Positions 55,261 through 64,000 of a stretch of DNA of 64,000 bases are shown here, in pieces. Within the stretch, counting starts at the first letter, position 1. Each line of letters starts with the position of its first letter. Origin of the DNA: Lolium rigidum (taxonomy: Eukaryota > Streptophyta > Magnoliopsida > Poales > Poaceae); assembly GCF_022539505.1 (NCBI RefSeq), contig NC_061514.1, positions 38,841,769-38,905,768 on the forward strand, in the 5' to 3' direction. The notes under the pieces were generated by a model that saw only the letters and a list, made by a program, of their open reading frames with translations, did no database searches and was not told where the DNA came from. The translations under genes were made by a program, and so were the position numbers.

Positions 55261-57298
55261 TGAACTTGCCGGCTGCACCCGGGGACGAGTTCGGCGGGTA
55301 TGGAGCTCCCAACCCGCCGCCGCCGTCGCACTTCCCGATCATGGATCACCAGGAGAGCGTCCACAGGGAGCACCACCACCTCGGCTACAACCTCGAACCC
55401 AACTCCCTCGCCCTCCTCCCCCCGTCCAGCCACGCTACCATCGCCGCCCACAGCCCCCACGACATCCTCCAGTTCTACCACCACCAACCCACCTCCCATC
55501 ACTACCTCGCCGGCAACGCCAGCCCTTACGGCGGCGCCCACTTCAGCAACAACGGCGGCTTCCAGTCCTACTACCAGCAGCAACAGCAACAGGGAGCGGA
55601 GTACTACTTCCCCACGACACTGGTCAGCTCGGCGGAGGAGAACATGGCCAGCTTCGCTGCCACGCAGCTCGGGCTCAACCTCGGCTACCGGACCTACTTC
55701 CCGCCCAGAGGCGGCTACACCTACGGCCACCACCCGCCGCGGTGCCAGGCCGAGGGCTGCAAGGCCGACCTCTCCGGGGCCAAGCGCTACCATCGTCGCC
55801 ACAAGGTCTGCGAGCATCACTCCAAGGCGCCCGTCGTCGTCACCGCCGGCGGACTCCACCAGAGGTTCTGCCAGCAGTGCAGCAGGTTAGTAACTAATTA
55901 GTGTATGTAGATTCATCCATAGTTCTTCTGAATTTTGCTGAATTGCATATCCGATTGATTTTTTTTAAGATGAAGAGGGAGGGGTGGATCTTGTAGAAAA
56001 TAGAGCCGTGTTCAGTTGGAGAATGAAATGAATGATGACTCTCCTAAATCACGAGCTGCACTAAGTCATCTGCAAGTTGCACTCAGTTCGATTGACTGGG
56101 TTGAAACTTGAAAGAATCCAAAAATTCTGCCACCTTGCGAAGTTAATTAGTATTCCGAATTAGGATTTCTCTCCAAATTTTTCCAAGATAGCATATTTGC
56201 AACTTTGAGGATCTCACAGATTTGGGCTCCTATGTCCTGAATCCTGATATCACCTATATATACACCTCGATTAATTATTTTAGTCCGAGGTTATATCATA
56301 AAATTAAGCAAACATGAGAATTGTCCCTTTGAACTTGGATATGTTACGTTGTCACATTTTCTGACCTTGTTTTAGCTGGATCTTGGAAGAATCCTACCGC
56401 AGTGCAATGTTTTCATCCTCATTTTAGCTAGATTCCTCTTCCATGCATAGATGTTCCTACAGTATCTGTCCGGCGAGTAACTGCTAGATGGAAACAAAAC
56501 AAATAATTCTGGAAACAAAATTCGCATACCTATTCTCCTACATTAAATTCCCGAGGATGCGCTAGCTAGCCACTAAACAGGCTACTGTTGTATAGTACAA
56601 TACACAGTGCGAGAGAACAAGGTCCTGATTAATTTAATCGGTGCAAGTGGAAAATAAAATGCAATGGCTATTTTTGTCCCTTTTAATTTTTCTTATTACA
56701 AGGTGTCAAGGTTATAGGTCTTAGGCATGAAAATAAAATTTGATGGATGATTTATCACTTGTAGTTTTCTTACTATAAGGGTTGGACATCCATGTTTTTT
56801 TGTGAGAAAGTGATCCATGTAGTATTTACTAGTCAAATGATCACATTGTGAAGTAATGTTGAATGGAAACTGGCATTATTGTCTTTTTGTAAACAAAGAT
56901 GAAAATTGTATGGTTCTGAACTTCTCATCAGTCTATCCAACTTTTCAAGTGATGACATAAGATTCATGTGCTTTCCTTTTTTTCTACATATTTCGCTCTC
57001 CTAGTACTTGAAACATGCATCCTTGTATCACATGTAGGGAGCACATATATGCAGACACCTTGTCCTTGAGTTGTTTCTTTTCTCACCCTTTGCTTGTTCT
57101 CCTTCCCATTTACTTTGCTTCAATTCACTTCCTTCGCATGCATTTTGAGTGGTTACTTCAAACAGTGTAAGCTGTTCGTATGTACATGCATTGCTCCCCA
57201 AAAGTCATCAGAAATAGTGCCACTTTCCCCTAAGTATTGCAAGTTTGTACACCCAACGTACGCATACTTACCAGCAAAGGCAGGTTCGAATTGCAAGC

Positions 57299-57343
<45 letters not shown>

Positions 57344-58637
57344 AGTCTCTCTGTACTGCATGTACCTGTTTGTAGCAACAATAGTTTGTAGGACAGACAG
57401 AGTGTAGGCATGTCTACCAGACCATCTCTTTTACCTGCCCTTCAGCGAGATCTCTGTTATAAGTATATACACGTGTGGAGTAGTGACCATCTATATGGCA
57501 AGGCATTCAAGGGGAAACAGTGGGATCTCTTGCAGTATGACACACCATGGTGATATGGAGACACTCCATATGAGTCAGCTGCAAAGCTCCAAGCTGTCTG
57601 CGTGGGGATCGATAGGAACAGTTTGGATATATGCTTCTCGATCATGTTCAGGATCATCATTACCTAACTACTGCATTTGGTCCCCGCCCGGAATGTTCTT
57701 GCAGCTCTGAACTGCACTTGATCAAGCACTAATCTGTGTCTTACCTAGGATTAGGATTTATTAAAGCTACATGATCGGTGCATGCATCATGCTCCCTGAA
57801 AAAAACAAATGATACATATACACCTTCCATGCAAGCATATTTGTCTTATTATTGTCACACATTGGTATTTCATGTGTATGCCATGGTATATATACGTTTT
57901 CTTCAACTTTTCTTTTGTGAATTCAGATTTCATCTGCTTGATGAGTTCGACGATGCGAAGAAGAGCTGCAGGAAGCGGCTCGCGGACCACAACCGCCGTC
58001 GAAGGAAGTCAAAGCCGTCTGAAGCCGATGCCGCAGAAAAGAGGAGGACACAGGCCGGCAAAGCTTCAAGTACCAAAGGCAGTACGTGAAATGCATCCAT
58101 CCATTTTCTCTATCTAATCATGCATTCCCATGCCCTTGACACATATTTATCCCTGTTACCTAGGCTTATGTTTCAATTTTTCTAAGAAATTAACATTTCC
58201 AAAACTAACAAATGTCAACAGAAGCAACTGGTAGCAGCAGCAAGAGTACTGGCACCGGAGACGGGATGGACATACAAGTGCAGCTGGGGAGTGCAGACCT
58301 ATCAAAAGATCAGGATGAAACAATGGGTCTTGGAGAGGTGGTGAAGGAAATGCAGGTGGATCCCAAGGGGAAAGCATCAATGCAGCAGCAGCAGCAGCAA
58401 GGACACCATGGCACCCATGGTCTTCACCTGCAGAGTCACCATGGCTTCCCTTTCCCTTCGTCCTCTGCAGGCTCGTGCTTCCCACAGAGCCAAGCTATCT
58501 CGAGCACTGACAACACATCAAATATCGGTCAAGTGCAGCAAGAACAGCCAGGCTTGGGGTTCCATCAGCAGCTACACCAGCACAGCAACATCCTTCAGCT
58601 GGGCCAGGCCATGTTTGATCTCGATTTCGATCACTAG
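55257..58637 (+). CDS. LG1: LIGULELESS1 SBP-box transcription factor, copy B
   Basis: Exons 55257-55885, 57927-58081 and 58222-58637 give 399 aa. Donors are GTTAGT and GTACGT; acceptors are TTCAG and AACAG. All eight zinc ligands, the split of the SBP domain at R210 and the bipartite nuclear signal are intact. Changes from copy A include L25H, N97S, VG to AA after SEAD, A to S in GKASS, two extra Gln in the exon 3 Q-tract, A to T after HHG, P to S and V to I. None touches the SBP domain core. The start was chosen by colinearity with rice LG1 (MMN...); a second ATG follows directly. Both copies appear functional by sequence. Divergence is much lower in exon 1 than in the 3' flank, consistent with purifying selection. 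Confidence 0.96.
57301..57342. repeat. CT microsatellite in LG1-B intron 1
   Basis: (CT)21, the counterpart of (GA)33 in copy A. Confidence 0.95.
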
Positions 58638-58639
58638 CT

Positions 58640-59827
58640 AATTAAGCTGATATAATTAGTAATATTTAGTGCTCCATCTGTGTACGAGTTGGATCATTTT
58701 TCTTTATATCTTGTCTGTATTAATCATTGTAATATGGATATAATAATGATAGTTTGTGCATTGGTAATCTTCTATATATAAATTTCATTAGAGGTGCTTC
58801 AATGCTCTCCCCAAAAGTTACTTGTACAATTCATACAATTAGTACCTTTAATTTGCCGCATGTACTTTGGAGTAGTTATGCTCTTTCATGAAGCTCATTA
58901 ATGTGTAGGTGCATCAAAGTGTTTCAGTTCATAGTAAGAGAGAGTTTTGCATTATATATGTTTTTTGATGGGCCATTTTGCACTTATTTCCAAAGAAAAA
59001 TTTCCATTTAGTAGAGGTTAAGAATTTTTTTGCCTAAAGTCCACAAAAAATCTTTATCTGGGAAATGGCTAATGAAGATTTATCTCCCTGCAATTTTTTT
59101 ACCTGATAATTGGACACACATATCAAAAAAAAATGTTGGAAATGTTACAAAATAAAAAGGGGCAGGCACCCTGCCATTTTTTAAATGTCTAAGCCAAATA
59201 TATGTATAAAAGATAGATAAGTTCTTATAGGTCCACGTCTTGGTGTACTATAAAATGCTGGACAGCATACTTTTGCAGTCATACATTTTGCATGTTTGAT
59301 TTCCCCTTAGAAATCCAACGAATCAAAGCGGTCCCTTTTTGAGAGAGGGGATTATTATTAAAGTTGGAGGAGAGTCACAAAGGAAAACATTAGCATCATT
59401 GTTTCCTATAAATTTAATTGGTGTTTTTTAAACAAGACAAGCTTTAATGGAAGTTATAATGCATGCCAACTTAACATCAATCTTGATACATAATTCCACC
59501 TTTGATCCCGATTTCTCGATTGTAACCATCCTATTAATTCTCCTCGGCCTTAAGGACCATTCTGGATGGTGATTGCTCATAGGGTACAACCACATATTAT
59601 TGATGCAAGTGCTCATATTTCGCAGGAATCTTAGCTATTTTTATTATGAAAGATCCGTGTAAACCACAAACTTATTGCTCTGAAGCCTTAGTAGGTTGTT
59701 GGTATATTTATCCAAAGGAAAACACATGGTTGGTCTATGGCCAATAGATTTTATAATACGTAAGAATATACACATAATAATTTAAGAACTTTTTTTATTC
59801 AAAAAACATATTTGTAAAATTATTGTA
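58640..59827. other. LG1-B 3' flank without a gene
   Basis: AT-rich and colinear with 18385-19573. Only short open frames are present, with no protein character. Confidence 0.5.
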
Positions 59828-59953
59828 CTCCATCCGGTCCTAAATATTTGTGGCAGATTTAGCAAAAATGTACTTATTGCAGGCTTAGCCAAAATGTAGG
59901 CTAAAAAGTCTAGATTCTTTAAACATGCGACCAGTATTTTGGGCTACATGGAG
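59828..59953. mobile_element. Stowaway-like MITE (arm B)
   Basis: Counterpart of 18260-18384; TA on both sides and ends CTCCATCCGG / CTACATGGAG. Confidence 0.7.
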
Positions 59954-60059
59954 TATTTGTAATACATAAGTACCTATAATTTTTTCCATCAATTGACTAA
60001 CCCTCAGAAACCATGAATATATGCAAATTTGTGCATATTGCATAAATGGTGTCAATATA

Positions 60060-60700
60060 TGTTTAAGTCAAATTAATCATTCATGGAATCAATCTTGATT
60101 CGATGTACAAGGAGCTTATGTATCAATCAAGTCTTTTACACTGACAGGTACTAGATAGTTGATGTTGTTGTTTTATCTGGGCTTTGATGTTGTTGGGAAA
60201 GCCTATAGCATCAGCCTAATCCTTGATTTATATCGATCGATGGAGGCAATTACGTTACGGCAGCAGTTGTTGAGAGGGTTTGACTAATGCACCCAGTGTA
60301 CCGCGTACGTAACTAACCCTAGATCGATGGTGCCATATGCATCAACTTGATGATCGTCAGCTGGATCCATGGATGGATTGCTTAATCCGATCAGCCGATC
60401 GATCGATCAATGCCAGACAGTAACGATACTCCGTTGGATCTGTACCATATATTCTGGTGGCCTTACCGCCATTAATAGGGCGCAACGTACGTACGCCCAT
60501 GCAGGGTTAGTAATTGTGTGCATACGTACTTATGTAAGGTGTACGTGTTCGTTTCGATCGGTCGCAACGACAGAAACGCGCTGTGTTGTTTTCGTTGGCA
60601 AGCAAGAGAGCTGAGGAGGAGATCGATGGGTCGACCGATGCGACATGTACTCGATGCCAATTCGATATAGGGAAACGCTAGCAACAATTATGACAATGAC
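60060..60700. other. LG1-B distal 3' flank, GTAC/GATC-rich
   Basis: Mirror of 17545-18200. It includes GCGTACGTAAC, CGTACGTACGCCC and GATCGATCGATC. No gene was found. Confidence 0.5.
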
Positions 60701-60724
60701 TAAATTAGTACCATTATATGTCTA

Positions 60725-61340
60725 TATCATTTTTTGCGAAAAAACTACCGATCTTTTCATAATTCTCAAGAGCAGTAGAAGAAAACCAAAAGGTAATAAA
60801 AATTACAAATAGATTCTTGGACCACCTAGCGATGACTACAAACACACTTGAACGAGCCGAAGACGCGCCGTCGTCCTTGCCCCTCTCACTTTGGAGCCAG
60901 ACAAAACTTGTCGTAGTAGATTTTGTTATAATAGACTGACGAGAAGTCATCGTACTAAGGGACCCGAAGGACTGGTTCATGAGGGAAGCAACCATGAAGA
61001 TAAACGTAAATCAGAAGGAACATCAACCAAAACCAACGATATTTTTCGAAGACAAACCTCCACACATCCTTCGGCGACACTAGACGCACCGCCGGGCCAG
61101 GGCTAGACGAGATGACTTCGTTCTATCTTCAGGTAGTTGCCACTGCCACGCCTTTCTGAGTAGGACACAAACCGTAAATAAATTGAGGAAAACATCAAAA
61201 AACGAAGCCTCCCGTCGACAAGGACTAGGATCCACCGCGCCTCCATGTCCCTAAAGGCCACATGAGGCGAGGCATATCGGTGGTGGCACCAGTGAGAGGC
61301 AGGGAAACCTAATCACGTAAGCCTATCTATCTATATCCAT
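60725..61340 (-). pseudogene. LINE 3' fragment (arm B)
   Basis: Counterpart of the arm A fragment at 16700-17290, inherited before the duplication. It has no usable ORF. Confidence 0.55.
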
Positions 61341-61562
61341 TTTGATGTCATATATTTTTCAAGGGGCGCACAGAGGCGAGAACTTGCTTTGAGGGTGGAC
61401 GATTAACATAACAAGTCCATGAAAATTGCTAGGGAGGGCCTAGGCACTAAAACACAAAATTTTAGGGTGGTTTTAGCATAGAAAAGAAGGGGTCAAACAG
61501 AAAAAAATTCTTGTCAGGGGAGGACCATGCTGGTCCCCTGCCCTCACCAATGTATGTTGCTA

Positions 61563-61625
61563 CTTCTTACGGTTCAAAATAGTTTCTCAAAAATGGATAG
61601 AACAATTAATTTAAACAGGAGGGAG
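61563..61625. mobile_element. Short Stowaway-like MITE (arm B)
   Basis: Counterpart of 16391-16454. Confidence 0.65.
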
Positions 61626-61903
61626 TACATTTTTCTACAAAATTGGTTAAATTTATATAGTTTAGCTTAGAGCAAAAGCTAAAGTTGACTTATTTACGCA
61701 GGGAAGGAGTAGCTCATCACTGTGCATGCATCTGCATGTCCGTGAAGCTCGCATACGACACTTAATTAGAAGCTAATTATTTTTGTACATAGTTCATTAG
61801 CTGGTTAAGCTCAGACTGATTCCCCGCGACATGCCCAGAACCGAGGTTGAGAAGATCGTGTGCAGGTGAAAAACTGGCCATGCCACAGACGCCGGATGGA
61901 TAG

Positions 61904-62137
61904 TTTATTTTTTCAAGCGGCCCAACAAAAGGATCGATTTTCATTACCATGGAGATAACGAAAACACAGTCAAGCGGCCAAGGATCATATCCAGATGATC
62001 AAACACAAGAAAAGAGAAAGGAGGGAGGGGGGTGCTGTTAAAACGTTTATGTGTTTCATTTTCAATAATAGAAAATGGAGCTGGGGAGTGCTCCCTGTTG
62101 ATCTAAAAAAGAGAGAAAGGAGGGGGGAGCGCCGCCT
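61904..62137 (-). mobile_element. Short retroposon, private to arm B
   Basis: A 234-bp insert is flanked by the 15-bp direct repeat ACGCCGGATGGATAG (61889-61903 and 62138-62152). On the minus strand it ends in an A-rich tail (CTTGAAAAAATAAA). Arm A has the empty site near 15312-15326. It has no ORF and could be a SINE or a 5'-truncated LINE or mRNA copy. Confidence 0.85.
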
Positions 62138-62804
62138 ACGCCGGATGGATAGATGCGTATCATGCATGAGATCAATCTAGGGGTGAGGCTGTAGGTTACG
62201 TGGGATCGACGATGATGCATGCAACGTACGTACTCAGCAGGCCGTACGTATGGTTCACGGGTAGGGATATGAATCAACTGGTAGCCTGTCAAGTTGGTTA
62301 TTAAACACTCGCCCAGGGTGATGTCTCTAGTTCACGCAGGCTAGTTAGGGGTAGCTCTAGCTGGACGGCATTTTCGTGTTTTTTTTTTTCTGTCTAGCAT
62401 ATATATATATACGTTGGTCAGGTGGATTAGCCCTTTGGTAGAACCAAAATTGGCATCTTTCTTGTCTTATCTCTGTGGTTTACTGGTTTACAAGTTGGGA
62501 AAAGTATTGAAGCTGTGCATGAGGACAGGTAGGTCATTGCAGTTCACAGAGATAGGGGATATGCAATGTCGAGGCAGACAGGGGACGAGACTGCAGTAAG
62601 CACAGGGTAACCTATAGTGTTCTAGACTTGTGCTTATAGGGGACACAAGCTGTGCACTGGGCCGTAATAGAGGATCATGGTCCCGGCGGCCATCAAGGCT
62701 GGGTGCAGCGAGGCCGCCCCACGGTGAACATCCGAGGCATCTTATTTTACCGTTTCAGTCCCCGCAGCTGCATCCCGCTGGTGCGCCAGCCGTTAATAGA
62801 TTTT

Positions 62805-62935
62805 TTTCTCGATAAAGTGGCTTTATTACTTGAAAAGATTTTTAACCATTACATCCAGCCTCTACATAATAAGATGTACACACCGTCCACAAGTCAACAT
62901 GTTCATAGACAGATTCCTAAATGGTAGATAAAAAA
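62805..62935 (-). pseudogene. LINE 3' terminus just outside arm B
   Basis: The minus strand reads AGAGGCTGGATGTAATGG ... CTTTATCGAGAAAAAAA, the same type of 3' end as the insertion at 13324-14591. Its poly-A points into the arm. Confidence 0.6.
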
Positions 62936-63540
62936 GGTGACTATCCCGGCGGCTATGCTTCATGTGCCTCAATCATAAGCGGACCCAAGACTATTTTGAA
63001 GCCTGGGCAAACAGTGTCAAACAGTGTTAAATAGTATCAAACAGTACGAGTGCAGATTTGGTGCACCCAGGTGCCAGTGCTCCTGATTTTTGTAATATTT
63101 AAAAATTATATTTATGTGTTTTAAAAAATCATAAATTTTATTCCACAAATACATATACATGTTCTGAATACTCGTGTAAATTTTTGGTAGAAATTTCCTT
63201 GTATTTTGAGCTCAGGAAAAAAAACAAATTTGTAGGGATAGAAACTTTAGATTTTTGTCAGAAATTTGTCTTTTTCGTATAGCTCAAAATACAACATATT
63301 TCCATCCGAAATTTACAGTATACCTTCAAAATGTTTATAAATATGTACCCATTTAATTTCAGATTTTTTGGAATTACAGAAATATGTTTTTCAAATACTG
63401 GGATCACTGGAGCTCATGTGCCAAAGAGACTTTTCGCAAACAGTACCAAATACGTGCAAATACGTAGAAAATACAGCTTGCCGGCCGGCCGGAAGCCTGG
63501 GCAGCCGTCCGGGCAACAGGGAGGGTAGGTCCGCCCATGG
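62936..63540. other. Intergenic DNA without a recognisable gene
   Basis: Low-complexity AT-rich sequence with short repeats (CAAACAGTGTTAAATAGT) and no coding pattern. Confidence 0.5.
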
Positions 63541-63559
63541 CCTCAATCCGTCTAAGATG

Positions 63560-64000
63560 CTGTCACCCATGTTGGGAAATAAACTACTTCACCGTGTTCT
63601 CCAATCGTGTAGACACCTCCGTAAAGAGGTCGCGATCCTCCAATCGTTGGAGTGGCGACCATGAACGGAGCAAAGCCGTAACGCGGTAGACAACCTGCGA
63701 AAGAGAGGAAGTTTTGTCATTAAAAACCTTGTCATTTTTACATAGCCAAAGCGACCATATAACAGCTATCGCTCCACCCTGATAATTATTTTATACCCAG
63801 CATCAACCCCATTTAGCCAATTGCCAAAAATATTTGCAATGCTTCTAGGAGGATATAAGGTAGAACCTATCTAAATGATTGACCATATAGACCTAGCAAC
63901 TCGACAACTGAAGAAAAGGTGTTTTATTGTCTCTTGTTCATGACAGAAAACATATTTCGTGCAGTCGTGTCAATTGCGTTTGGAAAGGTTATCCTTAGTA
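63560..64000 (-). pseudogene. LINE zf-RVT fragment, running off the window
   Basis: The minus strand contains KYVFCHEQETIKHLFFSC-like sequence, then IANIFGNWLNGVDAG, matching the zinc-binding segment downstream of LINE reverse transcriptase. At least one stop is visible. It belongs to the same broad family as 24960-25226. Confidence 0.6.

Larger units (their letters stand above)
51205..62795. repeat. Arm B of the large inverted repeat
   Basis: Reverse-complement counterpart of 14640-27690. It is shorter because it lacks the arm A LINE and the roughly 917-bp segment. It carries its own retroposon at 61904-62137 and a 116-bp tandem duplication at 53518-53749. Confidence 0.9.

Noticed and set aside
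55074..55859. 261-codon minus-strand ORF over LG1 exon 1 (and 22365-23147 in copy A)
   Set aside because: It is an antisense shadow of the GC-biased LG1 coding exon; there is no independent support.
19574..58637. miR156 target site in LG1
   Set aside because: I found no convincing match in the exons or in the sequence just after either stop codon. Rice LG1/SPL8 is not among the established miR156 targets.

Overview
This is nuclear DNA from a grass, most likely a pooid or Triticeae species. The evidence is intron-containing plant genes, nested LTR retrotransposons with tRNA-Asp and tRNA-Lys primer sites, LINE and Stowaway/hAT debris, and LTRs that begin TGATACGTCT. Two runs of exactly 100 N show it is a scaffolded draft assembly of three contigs. 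The only host genes I can recognise are two copies of the SBP-box transcription factor gene LIGULELESS1 (LG1, the OsSPL8 orthologue).

Layout. 1-3209: the 5' half of a non-autonomous Athila-like LTR element (E1, minus strand). 3210-9661: a broken Tat-type Gypsy element (E2, minus strand) carrying a 509-bp hAT MITE in its gag. 9662-14639: AT-rich intergenic DNA plus a 1.27-kb non-LTR insertion. 14640-27690: arm A of a large inverted repeat, with LG1 copy A on the minus strand. 27691-51204: a spacer of nested retrotransposons (E3, E5, E4, E6, E7). 51205-62795: arm B, the mirror image of arm A, with LG1 copy B on the plus strand. 62796-64000: LINE remains.

The two LG1 genes are head to head about 32 kb apart. 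Both keep the three-exon structure, all eight zinc ligands, the bipartite nuclear signal and an open reading frame (397 and 399 aa). Both also keep an unusual leader in which two upstream ORFs and the main ORF are linked by two ATGA stop/start overlaps, and both have a dense cluster of GTAC cores (the SBP-domain recognition core) about 3 kb upstream. Each arm carries a private retroposon insertion with target-site duplications and an empty site in the other arm. The arms have therefore evolved separately, either as a true palindromic duplication or as homoeologous or allelic sequence wrongly joined across the gap at 33157-33256.

The five Athila-like elements share LTR style and primer site but carry three alternative coding cassettes (gag-protease, 'ORF X', 'ORF Y') combined with two different 3' modules. 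This suggests cassette exchange between non-autonomous elements. I found no tRNA or rRNA genes and no CRISPR arrays.
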